A stretch of DNA of 64,000 nt from Leptolyngbya sp. SIO1E4 (GCA_010672825.2 JAAHFU020000003.1:620001-684000); one strand, 5' to 3'. Counted from the stretch's first letter, positions 1 to 9,141 are shown. Notes: generated by a model from the letters alone, not told the origin. Made by a program: numbers and translations.

Positions 1-217
1 GAACAGGGCCACCCGTTGTAAAGTGCTGCTTCAGCACCTGCCCCGCCCAATAGCCGATTTGCATGGCTAGGGGCCCATTCAACAATTCACCAGCTCGACC
101 CCGAATACCATCTGTTCCAAACAGGGGGGTCGGAGACAACTTAAGCGTATTCCAGCCTAGGCCTGCTGGACCCGACAAATGCTTGTGGCTCACCGCCCGA
201 ATGGGGGAACTTACCAT
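1..217 (-). CDS. glmM: Phosphoglucosamine mutase, N-terminal part (runs off left edge)
   Basis: The minus strand from an ATG at 217 stays open to the window edge and gives 72 residues. The stretch [20 protein letters not shown], near residue 34, is the conserved N-terminal motif of bacterial phosphoglucosamine mutase. This enzyme converts glucosamine-6-phosphate to glucosamine-1-phosphate in the cytoplasm, for UDP-GlcNAc and then peptidoglycan and LPS synthesis. The active-site phosphoserine lies beyond the edge, so catalytic competence cannot be judged. A Ser/Pro-rich leader before the FGTDGIRG motif fits cyanobacterial GlmM. It is divergent from the DUF309 gene at 324. A plus-strand ORF over the same bases is a shadow. 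Confidence 0.88.
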   Translation of the reverse strand, partial: MVSSPIRAVSHKHLSGPAGLGWNTLKLSPTPLFGTDGIRGRAGELLNGPLAMQIGYWAGQVLKQHFTTGGPV

Positions 218-323
218 AGTAACTGCAACTCCTCACTCACACTCTCCAGTGGAGAATACCACCTCAAATCAATAATCCTGTAGATTTCTAGACCAGTTGC
301 CAGATAGCCCACTCTCAATACCA

Positions 324-788
324 ATGGTTAAAAAGGTTGAAAATACCCCAACTGCCCCCCTTTGGCAGGGAATTGAACAATTCAATTGCGGCCAGTTCTA
401 TGCTTGCCACGACACTCTAGAAGCCATCTGGATGGAGGCTTCTATCCCTGAAAAACCATTCTTTCAAGGAATTTTGCAGCTTGCTGTGGCTCTCTATCAC
501 CTCGGCAATCAAAACTGGCAGGGGGCCGCTATTTTGCTAGGCGAAGGGATAAGACGACTAGAACCGTTTGAGCCCAATTACCAAGACGTCAATGTCTCTG
601 ACCTATTAGATCGAGCCAGCCTCTGGCTGGAAACGCTGCAACAGTTAGGCCCAGATCAAGTCTCGCTCATGGCAGATGCACTCATCCGCACGAGCCAGGG
701 AGAACTCGGCTTAGGGGAAACACGCACACTCCCAAAGTGGAAAATTTATCGAGTAGACTCTAGTCCTCTAGCAGAGGGAATGCCCTAA
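324..788 (+). CDS. DUF309 domain protein
   Basis: A 154-residue protein with the DUF309 signature near its start: FNCGQFYACHDTLEAIW (about residues 20-36), in which the His-Asp and Glu-Ala-Ile-Trp positions are the family's conserved ones. The helical body contains FFQGILQLAVALYHL. DUF309 proteins are small, all-helical and cytoplasmic; their biochemical role is not established. The ATG at 324 is preferred; a TTG at 297 would add nine residues without a better ribosome-binding site. The gene is divergent from glmM and lies 230 bp upstream of lptA. The family assignment is firm, the function unknown. Confidence 0.82.
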   Translation: MVKKVENTPTAPLWQGIEQFNCGQFYACHDTLEAIWMEASIPEKPFFQGILQLAVALYHLGNQNWQGAAILLGEGIRRLEPFEPNYQDVNVSDLLDRASLWLETLQQLGPDQVSLMADALIRTSQGELGLGETRTLPKWKIYRVDSSPLAEGMP

Positions 789-1017
789 GTGTGGATAGAA
801 ACGATGAAATGGATGATTTTTAGTACAAAATTTAATAAGGCGCGTTCTATGCTGGATATTGCTGATGCTCAAGTCTCAAAGTCTTAGGGATGAATTCTTA
901 GGGATTTAGAGGGTGGAGGCAGTATATAACTGTACGAGTGTAAGGGTTTTGTTTGATAGCTATCTGGAACTGACGAAAATGCCCAGGCGTCTACAGAGAT
1001 ATGAGAAGGTGTAAACC

Positions 1018-1629
1018 ATGACTAAGGGTTCTGCAAAGTCAACATGGCCAGTGTGGCAACAGTCCCAGTGGATACCAAGACTCAGGCCGCGTTCTCTGCG
1101 CTTAGTCACCCTGGGAAGTGCTGTAGGGCTGGTGCTCGCGATCGCCAGTTGGATGACATCAGGTGTTCGCGCCCAAACTACGGACGGTGGCACTATTACG
1201 CTGCGGGCAGACATCCAGGAGGCCAATGCGCTCACGGGGGTGATTACAGCCCGGGGCAATGTGCAGGTAGATTATCCAACGCGGCAAATCTACGCCACCT
1301 CCGCCCAAGCCCAATATTTCAGTGAAGAACGCCGCATGATTCTGAGCGGAGACGTCATTGTTCTACAAGAGGGGAATCGCCTAGAGGCAGAAACGGTTAC
1401 TTACCTGATTGATGAAGGTCGGTTTGTGGCTCTGCCGCAACCGAGCCAGCAAGTTCGCACGACCTATATCCTGCCCACATCCGAAGACCCGGCAGCTTCC
1501 CCAGCATCGGAAGAGGAAGCAGAGTCGGCACCGCCCAGCGATGAAGATGGCAGCAGTCCTCCCGAATCGTTTGCACCCGATACAACCCTACAAATATCTC
1601 CCATTGAATCTGCTGGGACAGCAGACTAA
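1018..1629 (+). CDS. lptA: LptA/OstA-like LPS transport periplasmic protein
   Basis: 203 residues. A basic N-terminus is followed by one hydrophobic segment (about residues 27-48) ending in VRAQ, a likely signal peptide or anchor. Residues 55-145 are an OstA-like beta fold with phrases such as ITARGNVQVDYPTRQIYATS, ILSGDVIVLQEGNRLEAE and VTYLIDEGRF. The C-terminal 55 residues are a Ser/Pro/Glu-rich low-complexity tail. LptA forms the periplasmic bridge carrying LPS between the inner-membrane LptB2FG complex and outer-membrane LptD. GAGAAGGTG just upstream of the ATG is a plausible ribosome-binding site. The genes for LptB and LptF/G follow on the same strand, which strongly supports the role. 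Confidence 0.85.
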   Translation: MTKGSAKSTWPVWQQSQWIPRLRPRSLRLVTLGSAVGLVLAIASWMTSGVRAQTTDGGTITLRADIQEANALTGVITARGNVQVDYPTRQIYATSAQAQYFSEERRMILSGDVIVLQEGNRLEAETVTYLIDEGRFVALPQPSQQVRTTYILPTSEDPAASPASEEEAESAPPSDEDGSSPPESFAPDTTLQISPIESAGTAD

Positions 1630-1663
1630 ACAGGGAAACCTCTGACTAAACAGGGAAACCTCT
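1624..1663 (+). repeat. 20-bp tandem duplication across the lptA stop codon
   Basis: Two perfect adjacent copies of GACTAAACAGGGAAACCTCT (1624-1643 and 1644-1663). The first copy contains the last Asp codon and TAA stop of lptA, so the second copy is a duplicated gene end. Confidence 0.9.
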
Positions 1664-1825
1664 CTTGAAACAGATTGGTTAAGCTGTAGTCGGACACATG
1701 TAGAGGCTGGCAGTGAGTTGGGTCTATAGGGTTTGGCAGAGTTTGTCTATAGGCTTTGGTAAAATTTGAACCGAGTCGTTCGGTCGCTTTTTCCAGGCAC
1801 TCAGTTCTCCCAAGTACTAAATTCC

Positions 1826-2554
1826 TTGAAGATTGTCTTAGAAAACATTCAGAAGATTTACGGCAAACGCCAGGTCGTCCATCAAGTCAGCCTGTCTGTT
1901 GGACAGGGCGAGGTAGTTGGACTTTTGGGGCCCAATGGGGCCGGAAAGACCACTACTTTTTACATCGCCACGGGGCTTGAAAAACCCGATGGAGGGCGTG
2001 TTTGTTTAGATCGCATTGACATTACTGGCCTGCCCATGCACCAGCGGGCAAGGCTCGGCATTGGTTATCTGGCGCAAGAGGCCAGTATTTTTCGCCACCT
2101 ATCTGTGAGAGACAACCTGCTGTTGGTCATGCAACAGACCAATGTTCCTCCCGAAGAACATGGAGAGCGGCTGCAAGATTTATTGAAAGAGTTTCGCTTA
2201 GAGAAGGTGGCAAATACCCTCGGGATTCAAGTATCTGGAGGAGAGCGGCGACGGACTGAACTTGCCAGAGCCTTATCTTCTGGGCCAGATGGCCCTAAAT
2301 TTCTATTCCTGGATGAACCGTTTGCTGGGGTTGATCCCATTGCAGTCAAGGAGATTCAGGTCATCGTAAAGCAGCTGCGCGATCGCGATATGGGTATTCT
2401 CATCACCGACCATAATGTCCGCGAAACCCTACAAATCATTGACCGCGCTTATATCATGAGCGAAGGGCGTATTTTGGCGTCTGGGACTGCTGAAGACTTA
2501 TACAGCAACCCTCTGGTACGTCAGCACTATCTTGGGGAAGATTTTAAGCTCTAA
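1826..2554 (+). CDS. lptB: LPS export ABC transporter ATP-binding protein LptB
   Basis: About 242 residues. The ABC ATPase motifs are all visible: Walker A GPNGAGKT, Q-loop region LAQEASIF, signature VSGGERRR, Walker B FLFLDEPFAGVDP and switch His in ITDHN. LptB drives LPS extraction from the inner membrane as the dimer LptB2 with LptF and LptG. The start is uncertain because no ATG precedes Walker A. The TTG at 1826 begins LKIVLENIQKIYGKR, which matches the usual LptB N-terminus; a TTG at 1766 would add 20 atypical residues. It lies between lptA and the permease gene, forming a conserved cyanobacterial LPS-export block. Confidence 0.9.
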   Translation: MKIVLENIQKIYGKRQVVHQVSLSVGQGEVVGLLGPNGAGKTTTFYIATGLEKPDGGRVCLDRIDITGLPMHQRARLGIGYLAQEASIFRHLSVRDNLLLVMQQTNVPPEEHGERLQDLLKEFRLEKVANTLGIQVSGGERRRTELARALSSGPDGPKFLFLDEPFAGVDPIAVKEIQVIVKQLRDRDMGILITDHNVRETLQIIDRAYIMSEGRILASGTAEDLYSNPLVRQHYLGEDFKL

Positions 2555-2636
2555 TGGAGAGCCCCCTGCAAGCATCCCTCATTTTGAATTTCTGAACGAA
2601 TTGAATTTTTGAACGAAACTGCTGATTGCAATTTTT

Positions 2637-3821
2637 ATGGATACCCCTTACTCCAACTCGGTACCTGAACCTACTCAGTCTCCGTTCAGTAGTTTCCGTA
2701 GCATATCAATTATGGATCGGTACATTGGGCGGGAACTCACGCTCCCCTTCCTATTCGGAGTCGGGGCCTTTTCTTCCATTGGCATTTCAGTGGGGGCTCT
2801 CTTTGAGCTGATTCGCCGCGTTACAGACTCGGGGCTCTCTATCTGGCTCGCTTTGCGAATTTTTGTGCTGAAGCTGCCAGAATTTATCGTCTTGGCCTTC
2901 CCGATGTCGATGCTGTTGGCCACAATGATGACCTACAGCCGATTATCAGGGGATAGTGAACTGGTAGCGCTGCGCGGCTGTGGGGTTAGCGTTCGACGGA
3001 TTATTGCCCCCGCCGTTGTCCTCAGCTTCTTAGTGACGGGGCTTACATTTGCCTTTAACGAGCTGATTACCCCAGCGACCAATTATCAAGCAGCCGTCAC
3101 CCTAGAGCGCGCCCTCAATTCAGAGCGTCCACCCTTCCAAGAACGCAACATTTTCTACCAAGAATTTCAGAGTGCCGCTGATGATCCAGAGGAAGATGAG
3201 CTGAAGCGGTTGTTTTATGCCCGTCGCTTTGATGGCGACACGATGTATGGGCTAACGGTACTAGATTTCTCTCAACAAGGCCTGAGTCAAGTTGTGAGTG
3301 CGGGTTCAGCGACCTGGGACTTTGGTAAAAACACCTGGAGCTTTTACGACGGCACCATTTATGCGGTCTCCCAGGATGGCTCGTTCCGCCACATCGTCAG
3401 GTTTGATAACCAGGAGATGCAGCTGCCCAGAGCCCCTTTAGATCTGGCCAGTCGCACCAAAGATGATTCAGAGATGAATATTGCTGAGGCATCTCGTCAT
3501 CTGCGGGAAGTGGTTCGTAAAAGTGGGGACGATCGCAAAATTCGAACTTGGGAAATTCGCATTCAGCAAAAATATGCGCTCCCCTTTGTCTGTGTGGTGT
3601 TTGGTTTAGTGGGCGCATCGGTTGGGGTACGTCCTCAAAGAACCAGCAGAGCCACCAGCTTTGGCATCAGCCTTGTCATTATTTTTGGATACTACCTGTC
3701 AGCCTTTATTAGCAACGCCTTGGGTGAGGTGGGCTTTTTATCTCCGTTTATGGCCGCTTGGCTACCCACCCTAATGGGCCTCGTGGCAGGCATCTTACTT
3801 GTCATAAAAGCCTCTCGCTAG
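2637..3821 (+). CDS. LptF/LptG family LPS export permease
   Basis: 394 residues with the YjgP/YjgQ (LptF/LptG) architecture: three N-terminal membrane segments (about residues 33-55, 75-95 and 115-135), a large soluble beta-rich middle region (about 140-300) and three C-terminal membrane segments (about 310-390). The motif MDRYIGRELTLPFLFG near residue 26 is typical of the family N-terminus. It is the transmembrane partner of LptB in moving LPS towards LptA. Only one LptF/G-type gene is seen here, so the complex is either homodimeric or has a partner encoded elsewhere. The start may be the ATG at 2637 or the one at 2712 (MDRYIGREL). Confidence 0.88.
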   Translation: MDTPYSNSVPEPTQSPFSSFRSISIMDRYIGRELTLPFLFGVGAFSSIGISVGALFELIRRVTDSGLSIWLALRIFVLKLPEFIVLAFPMSMLLATMMTYSRLSGDSELVALRGCGVSVRRIIAPAVVLSFLVTGLTFAFNELITPATNYQAAVTLERALNSERPPFQERNIFYQEFQSAADDPEEDELKRLFYARRFDGDTMYGLTVLDFSQQGLSQVVSAGSATWDFGKNTWSFYDGTIYAVSQDGSFRHIVRFDNQEMQLPRAPLDLASRTKDDSEMNIAEASRHLREVVRKSGDDRKIRTWEIRIQQKYALPFVCVVFGLVGASVGVRPQRTSRATSFGISLVIIFGYYLSAFISNALGEVGFLSPFMAAWLPTLMGLVAGILLVIKASR

Positions 3822-3837
3822 AGCCGCCGAGACAGGG

Positions 3838-3858
3838 TCTAGGGTTTGGGGTCTAGGG
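3838..3858 (+). repeat. Heptad repeat block (TCTAGGG/TTTGGGG)
   Basis: Three exact 7-bp units, TCTAGGG, TTTGGGG and TCTAGGG, lie just after the LptF/G stop. They belong to the same heptad family as blocks near 10.6, 53.6, 56.3 and 61.2 kb. Confidence 0.75.
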
Positions 3859-3969
3859 CATGCTTGATCAGCCTTGTCCAAAAGGCCATCTATTGCACCT
3901 GAAGTGCTGGTTAGGACAGTCGGATCTCCTGGAATCCTTATGCAGCAAGGTTTTGATTTCTCCTAAGAA

Positions 3970-4938
3970 AACGTCAGTACGGGTTAAGCCGCAGGCGGCA
4001 AAGCCCACTCCAGGTTGAGTCCAGGCTTCTTCGGCTGATGACAGTAGGCAATCAAGCCACACATCAAGTTGACCATGAAATTGACCGGACTCCGATGGCG
4101 CGAATGCTCGATTTGGGAGATGTTCTTCAATTGGTCAATCACCGTCTCAATAATCGAGCGCTTACGAGCTAAGAGCTTATCGCTCAGCTTCATCAGCGCG
4201 TTTTTCATGTTCCGCTTGGGCTTGGCAAAAAACTCGATGCCCCAGTCCTGAAGCAGTTGCAGGGCCAGCTTTTTCGAGACATAGCCTCGGTCGGCAAATA
4301 CCTTACCGCACAAACCCGCTAACAAGTCAGGCACCGGTTTGCGATCATCGATATTCCCTGCGGTGAGTGTCATATTGAGTAATTCGCCATACTCGTTGAC
4401 CACCAGATGTACCTTAAAGCCGTAGAACCACCCGACCGAGGTCTTGCCCCGTGCGGCCAATTCATCAAACACGCGATGCTGGTTGATGCGCCGGTTATGA
4501 CAGACTTTCAGGGCGGTCGCATCGATAAAGCTGATGCCACTGCAGTCGCCAAAGCCGTGTTTGAGATAGACACACAAGGGTATCAAAGTAGACGGTATCC
4601 AATCGACAAAGCGTTGATAGCTAGGAAGTTGGGGAAATGCCGCCGCCCAATAGCGACAGACATGTTTCTGATAGAAGTGCTTGAAGTTGCAATAGGACTG
4701 TTGATGGAAGCTCACCAGAATCGTCATGATTTCACTGAGGCTCAGGGAGCGAGCACGCTTCCGCTGCTTCAATCCATGGCCAAGCTGCTTGGCTTGCCAC
4801 TGGGGTTCAAAGGCTTGGCAGAAATCATCGATGTGGCAGAAAAGCTCTTCTAAACTGGTCATGGGAGGGGCGTGGCTGAATAGTTTTGGATATTTTCAGC
4901 TTACTCAGCCCCTTCATTTCTTATCCCGTACTCACGTT
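3970..4938 (-). mobile_element. IS982-type insertion sequence, complete
   Basis: A 969-bp element with imperfect 18-bp terminal inverted repeats: AACGTCAGTACGGGTTAA at 3970-3987, and on the other strand AACGTGAGTACGGGATAA at 4921-4938 (two mismatches). The flanks carry AAGAA at 3965-3969 and 4939-4943, a probable 5-bp target duplication. One intact transposase gene fills the element on the minus strand. Length and single-ORF layout fit the IS982 family. Confidence 0.85.
3984..4862 (-). CDS. IS982 family transposase
   Basis: 292 residues, apparently full length. It has a DDE-type catalytic core: first acidic residue in FIDATAL, second in VFADRGY, and the downstream glutamate in RSIIETVIDQLK. 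The N-terminal region LEELFCHIDDFCQ and the phrase LSLSEIMTILVSFHQQSYCNFKHFY are typical of IS982 transposases. It catalyses cut-and-paste movement of the surrounding 969-bp element. There is no frameshift or internal stop, so it may still be active. The plus-strand ORFs over this gene are shadows. Confidence 0.93.
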   Translation of the reverse strand: MTSLEELFCHIDDFCQAFEPQWQAKQLGHGLKQRKRARSLSLSEIMTILVSFHQQSYCNFKHFYQKHVCRYWAAAFPQLPSYQRFVDWIPSTLIPLCVYLKHGFGDCSGISFIDATALKVCHNRRINQHRVFDELAARGKTSVGWFYGFKVHLVVNEYGELLNMTLTAGNIDDRKPVPDLLAGLCGKVFADRGYVSKKLALQLLQDWGIEFFAKPKRNMKNALMKLSDKLLARKRSIIETVIDQLKNISQIEHSRHRSPVNFMVNLMCGLIAYCHQPKKPGLNLEWALPPAA

Positions 4939-5042
4939 AAGAAACACAATCTAATCGATGCTCAAAACCTGAAATTGTCGCCAGATAAACGACGATTGTG
5001 TTTCTTCCATCTCTAACGGGCAGCGTCAGCGCTCGTTAGTAG

Positions 5043-5077
5043 CTGCCTTCTGCCTTCTGATTTCTGCCTTTTGCTAT
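5043..5077 (+). repeat. Heptad repeat block (CTGCCTT/TTGCTAT)
   Basis: Five 7-bp units: CTGCCTT, CTGCCTT, CTGATTT, CTGCCTT, TTGCTAT. A very similar block lies at 61124-61151, so this is a second dispersed heptad family. Confidence 0.75.
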
Positions 5078-5109
5078 ATCTGCTAGATCGCTGAAACCAG
5101 CAAAACAAA

Positions 5110-5138
5110 TGCTGGAGCGCAAGCTTGGCACTCCAGCA
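5110..5138 (-). terminator. Probable terminator of the Cys-rich protein gene
   Basis: An inverted repeat TGCTGGAG / CTCCAGCA, extended by two more pairs across one mismatch, closes a 7-nt loop. On the minus strand it lies 40 bp after the stop at 5179 and is followed by TTTGTTTTG. Confidence 0.6.
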
Positions 5139-5178
5139 CTTTTGGTTCTGTTCGACACCGGATCGTGCCCGGCGATCG

Positions 5179-5703
5179 CTATTGCATTGGGACGTAGGTC
5201 GGCGCGACATTTTCAGGCCGATAGCCTGCTGCAATGCAGCGCGCGAGAGACTCGTCGGTGCCATAAGCTAGCGTGTCGGCCAGCCCGGTAACGCACTCTG
5301 CATAGCGCTCCGGCAAAATACTGCGATGGCAATGGGTTAGCACCGATTGTGAATCATCTACCGCTAATGCGCCATGAATGCTGGAAACACAGCTCGCCAC
5401 CTCATCGGGGCGGCGATCGCGGCTACAGGCCGATAGTGCCGCCTCTGGAGTTGCCCCCGACGCTGAGGCAACATCGCTGACACAGCTAGAAACTTCCGTC
5501 GGCTGGAGGGCCAGGGCGCAAGCCGCTGCAGCCGCATCCACACCAATGCCGAGGTCCGTTAAGTCATCAGCACACCGCCCATAGTCATTCCCCAGAGCCT
5601 GGGGAGCAAACAGCGGCATGAGCCCTGCCGTCGTTAGGCTAACTGCAACAAACTGTATCGCAGACCACCGGAAAAGTTTGGAAGACAAAGAAAAATGAAA
5701 CAT
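5179..5703 (-). CDS. Secreted Cys-rich repeat protein, unknown function
   Basis: 174 residues. The N-terminus has a hydrophobic signal (about residues 12-36) ending in PQALG, so the protein is probably exported. The mature part holds four copies of a repeat of about 40 residues, each built as Cys-Val/Ala-x-x-(Leu/Val/Ile) followed some 20 residues later by Leu/Ala-x-x-Cys (RCADDL...AAC, SCVSDV...SAC, SCVSSI...THC, ECVTGL...ARC). The eight regularly paired cysteines suggest one disulfide per repeat in an oxidising periplasm or outside the cell. The family function is not known to me. It lies between the IS982 element and dxs, on the opposite strand to dxs. Confidence 0.7.
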   Translation of the reverse strand: MFHFSLSSKLFRWSAIQFVAVSLTTAGLMPLFAPQALGNDYGRCADDLTDLGIGVDAAAAACALALQPTEVSSCVSDVASASGATPEAALSACSRDRRPDEVASCVSSIHGALAVDDSQSVLTHCHRSILPERYAECVTGLADTLAYGTDESLARCIAAGYRPENVAPTYVPMQ

Positions 5704-5710
5704 GACAGAA

Positions 5711-5769
5711 GATTAACGGTTATATCGGTTGATTAACGGTTGACTACACCTTAACAAGAATGGTTAAGG
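5711..5769. promoter_or_regulatory. Candidate operator region between the Cys-rich gene and dxs
   Basis: Two direct copies of GATTAACGGTT start at 5711 and 5731, one 20-bp period apart. They are followed by a perfect inverted repeat CCTTAAC (5749-5755) / GTTAAGG (5763-5769) with a 7-bp spacer. This shared TTAAC-rich cluster sits in the divergent spacer and could control either gene. The binding protein is unknown. Confidence 0.4.
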
Positions 5770-5923
5770 CCCATTTACGATTATTCTGAGGTCTTCTTTG
5801 CAGAGTTTCCCCCTTGGACATTCCTACAGAATCTGACATTTCAAGGCTGAGAGCAATGGGCGGAATCTTCTACAGTAAGAAGTAACCTTAACGTCATTTA
5901 CGTGAATCTGAGGGTATTTCGCT

Positions 5924-7840
5924 ATGCATTTGAGTGACCTGACTCACCCGAACCAACTCCACGGTCTATCGATTCATCAACTTGAAAACATTGGCCGTCA
6001 AATTCGGGAAAAGCACCTAGAAACGGTGTCCACCAGCGGTGGGCATTTGGGGCCAGGGTTAGGGGTTGTTGAGCTGACTTTAGCACTGTATCAAACCCTC
6101 GATCTAGACCACGATAAGGTGGTTTGGGATGTCGGGCACCAAGCCTATCCACACAAACTGATTACGGGACGCTACCACCAGTTTCATACCTTGCGCCAAA
6201 AGGATGGTGTGGCAGGTTATTTGAAGCGCTCCGAGAATCGGTTTGACCACTTTGGTGCAGGGCATGCCTCAACGAGTATTTCCGCGGCTTTAGGGATGGC
6301 CTTAGCTCGGGATCTCAAGGGAGAAGACTACAAAGTGGCTGCCATCATCGGGGATGGTGCCTTGACGGGAGGGATGGCGCTGGAGGCCATTAATCACGCC
6401 GGACATTTACCCGACACGCGATTGCTGGTGGTGCTCAATGACAATGAAATGTCCATTTCCCCTAATGTCGGGGCGATTCCTCGCTATTTGAACAAAATTC
6501 GCCTCAGCCCGCCGATGCAGTTCCTCACTGACAATCTGGAAGAGCAATTCAAGCATCTGCCCTTTGTTGGAGATTCTTTCTCCCCCGAGTTGAACCGTGT
6601 GAAGGAAGGGATGAAGCGATTGGCCGTGCCTAAAGTAGGCGCTGTTTTTGAAGAACTGGGCTTTACCTACATGGGGCCAGTGGATGGGCATAACCTGAGT
6701 GAACTCATTGCCACCTTTAAAGAAGCCCATAAGATCCAAGGGCCGGTGCTGGTACACGTAGCCACAATGAAGGGCAAAGGCTATGCGATCGCAGAGGAAG
6801 ACCAGGTAGGCTATCACGCTCAGTCGCCGTTCGATTTAGCCACTGGGAAAGCCAAACCCTCAACCAAACCCAAGCCTCCCAAATATTCCAAGGTTTTTGG
6901 AACAACCCTGACCAAAATTGCTGAGAGTAACCCTAAGGTCATTGGCATCACGGCAGCCATGGCCACTGGCACCGGTCTGGATATTCTTTGCAAGAAACTC
7001 CCCCAGCAATATATCGACGTGGGCATTGCTGAACAACATGCGGTAACCCTCGCTGCTGGGTTAGCTTCTGAAGGGATACGCCCAGTTGCGGCCATTTACT
7101 CCACCTTCTTACAGCGAGCCTATGACCAGATCATTCACGATGTCTGTATCCAGAAGCTCCCTGTCTTTTTCTGCCTTGATCGGGCGGGCATTGTCGGCGC
7201 TGACGGCCCCACCCACCAAGGCATGTACGATATTGCCTACCTGCGGGCCATCCCCAACATGGTGCTGATGGCTCCTAAGGATGAAGCTGAGCTGCAGCGC
7301 ATGATCGTGACGGGCATCGAACACACCGATGGCCCTATTGCCATGCGCTATCCGCGCGGTAATGGCGTAGGTGCTCCGCTCATGGAAGAAGGGTGGGAAC
7401 CCCTCCCCATTGGGAAAGCAGAGGTTCTGCGTCACGGGGATGATCTGCTGATCTTGGGCTATGGCTCTATGGTTTATCCGGCACTGCAGACGGCAGAAAT
7501 TCTCAGTGAGCATGGCATTCAAGCCACGGTGGTCAATGCCCGTTTTGCCAAACCCATTGATGAGGCATTAATTTTGCCGCTCGCAGAGCGTATCGGTCGC
7601 GTAGTCACTCTGGAAGAAGGCTGCATCATAGGCGGTTTTGGCAGTGCGGTAGCTGAAGCCGTGATGGACGCACAAATCCCGGCTCAGGTGGTGCGCCTTG
7701 GGGTACCAGATGTCCTTGTGGACCATGCCACGTCGGGTCAGTCCAAGGCGACCCTTGGACTGACCCCTTCGCAAATGGCAGAGACGATTCTCAGCCAGTT
7801 CAAGCTGGAGCAACCGGTTGTGAGCTTCCAGCAGTCTTAA
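5924..7840 (+). CDS. dxs: 1-deoxy-D-xylulose-5-phosphate synthase
   Basis: 638 residues, the usual DXS length. It condenses pyruvate and glyceraldehyde-3-phosphate with thiamine diphosphate, the entry step of the MEP isoprenoid pathway. Visible motifs are the conserved start [11 protein letters not shown], the substrate-side His in [17 protein letters not shown], the ThDP/metal motif [10 protein letters not shown]...LNDN, and the pyrimidine-domain motifs [17 protein letters not shown] and [17 protein letters not shown]. The product feeds carotenoids, chlorophyll phytol, quinones and the hopanoids implied by shc and hpnB at the right end of the window. The ATG at 5924 fits the family N-terminus. 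A strong hairpin follows the gene. Confidence 0.97.
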   Translation: MHLSDLTHPNQLHGLSIHQLENIGRQIREKHLETVSTSGGHLGPGLGVVELTLALYQTLDLDHDKVVWDVGHQAYPHKLITGRYHQFHTLRQKDGVAGYLKRSENRFDHFGAGHASTSISAALGMALARDLKGEDYKVAAIIGDGALTGGMALEAINHAGHLPDTRLLVVLNDNEMSISPNVGAIPRYLNKIRLSPPMQFLTDNLEEQFKHLPFVGDSFSPELNRVKEGMKRLAVPKVGAVFEELGFTYMGPVDGHNLSELIATFKEAHKIQGPVLVHVATMKGKGYAIAEEDQVGYHAQSPFDLATGKAKPSTKPKPPKYSKVFGTTLTKIAESNPKVIGITAAMATGTGLDILCKKLPQQYIDVGIAEQHAVTLAAGLASEGIRPVAAIYSTFLQRAYDQIIHDVCIQKLPVFFCLDRAGIVGADGPTHQGMYDIAYLRAIPNMVLMAPKDEAELQRMIVTGIEHTDGPIAMRYPRGNGVGAPLMEEGWEPLPIGKAEVLRHGDDLLILGYGSMVYPALQTAEILSEHGIQATVVNARFAKPIDEALILPLAERIGRVVTLEEGCIIGGFGSAVAEAVMDAQIPAQVVRLGVPDVLVDHATSGQSKATLGLTPSQMAETILSQFKLEQPVVSFQQS

Positions 7841-7860
7841 TCGTCAGCACCAGACTCAGT

Positions 7861-7896
7861 CATCGTGAGCAGGGGCACTTGCCGCTGCTCACGATG
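7861..7896 (+). terminator. Strong hairpin after dxs
   Basis: A perfect 12-bp stem, CATCGTGAGCAG (7861-7872) and CTGCTCACGATG (7885-7896), with a 12-nt loop, starts 20 bp after the dxs stop. There is no T-run after it, so it may act as an mRNA 3' stabiliser or a factor-assisted terminator. Confidence 0.6.
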
Positions 7897-8047
7897 GCCT
7901 GGGCGTGAAAACGAGTGGCACGGAAAGCGAATTCCAGTAGAATCGGGGTGACTTCAGTCATCACATCCGTTCAGGGATGCCCACAGAAGGCTGACGTTTG
8001 TCATCAGGCGCATCGACGAATCCTTTCCTCCCTCCTCTTAAAGACCT

Positions 8048-9115
8048 ATGGCTGAGGCTCTAGAAACCCACGTTTACCCAGTACTTTGGCAAGACGGTCA
8101 TGTCCTACTGATTGATCAAACCAAACTCCCGAAAGAATCGGCAGTCGTCTCCATTAATCGCTGGGAAGATATTTTGACGGCCATTCAGACTCGCATTGTG
8201 CGCGGCGGACCAGCGTTAGGTATGGCGGCTGCCTATGGCTTGTATCTGGGGGCGCAGGAAATCAGTACAGATGACCGCACGGCCTTTATGGAACGATTGG
8301 AGGCGATCGCGGAGCAGCTCAAAGCCTCTCGCCCTGATAAGGCCAACCTACAGTGGTCTGTAGATTTTCTTGTAAAAACGGTAAGTAGCACCCCAGGGTC
8401 GATTGAAGCCCTCAAAGCAACGCTCCTGAAAACGGCTCAAAAAATTCAGCAAGAAGATTGGGATATTTGCCTCGCAATTGGTAAACATGGCCTTGGGGCG
8501 TTGCCCAGCGAGTCCACTAAGTTAACGCTATATACCCACTGCAATCACGGGGCCCTGGCAACCTCGGGTTTCGGCACTTCCTTAGGGATTGTGAGAACCG
8601 CCTGGCAAGAGGAGCGGCTGGAGAAGGTTATTGTCGGCGAAACGCGTCCCTGGCTACAAGGGTCGCGGCTCACCGCTTGGGAATGCGTCCAAGAAAATAT
8701 CCCCGTTATGGTTGTGACGGATAGCATGGCCGCCCATTGCCTGCAACGGGGTCTGGTAGATGCTGTTGTCGTTGGTGCTGACCGCATCGCCGCCAATGGT
8801 GACACAATTAACAAAATTGGCACCTATCCCTTAGCCCTGGCTGCCAAAGCCCACAATATTCCGTTCTTAGTGGCAGCCCCTCTTTCTACCGTAGACTTTG
8901 CCCTAGAAAACGGGCACGGGGTAGACGTTGCCCAAGGCAACCAGGCAGACATTTGCAATCTGGGCGATACCGTCACTTGCCCAGACGGTGTCATGACCTA
9001 TAATCCGCTAGCAGATATGACGCCAGCAGACTTGATTACTGCAATCGTGACGGAACATGGGGCGATCGCCCCCGGTGAACTGTCTAACCTCAACAAAGGT
9101 TCTTCACCCGAATAG
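8048..9115 (+). CDS. mtnA: S-methyl-5-thioribose-1-phosphate isomerase
   Basis: 355 residues, full length for the eIF2B-like MtnA family. It converts methylthioribose-1-phosphate to methylthioribulose-1-phosphate in the methionine salvage pathway. Visible motifs are RIVRGGPALGMAAAYGL (phosphosugar binding), the catalytic Cys in THCNHGALAT, and the catalytic Asp in VVGADRIAANGDTINKIGTY. The ATG follows a CCTCCCTCCTCTT stretch with no clear Shine-Dalgarno sequence, which is common in cyanobacteria. No other salvage gene is adjacent. It is convergent with the cysteine synthase gene, so two sulfur-metabolism genes meet end to end. Confidence 0.95.
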   Translation: MAEALETHVYPVLWQDGHVLLIDQTKLPKESAVVSINRWEDILTAIQTRIVRGGPALGMAAAYGLYLGAQEISTDDRTAFMERLEAIAEQLKASRPDKANLQWSVDFLVKTVSSTPGSIEALKATLLKTAQKIQQEDWDICLAIGKHGLGALPSESTKLTLYTHCNHGALATSGFGTSLGIVRTAWQEERLEKVIVGETRPWLQGSRLTAWECVQENIPVMVVTDSMAAHCLQRGLVDAVVVGADRIAANGDTINKIGTYPLALAAKAHNIPFLVAAPLSTVDFALENGHGVDVAQGNQADICNLGDTVTCPDGVMTYNPLADMTPADLITAIVTEHGAIAPGELSNLNKGSSPE

Positions 9116-9141
9116 TGCTGACTCGCTGTTTGAGACTGTAA

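Noticed and set aside
63-275. 70-codon plus-strand ORF at the left edge
   Set aside because: It is the antisense of the glmM N-terminus, which is unmistakable on the minus strand.
4407-4853. 148-codon plus ORF inside the IS982 element
   Set aside because: Antisense shadow of an intact transposase gene.
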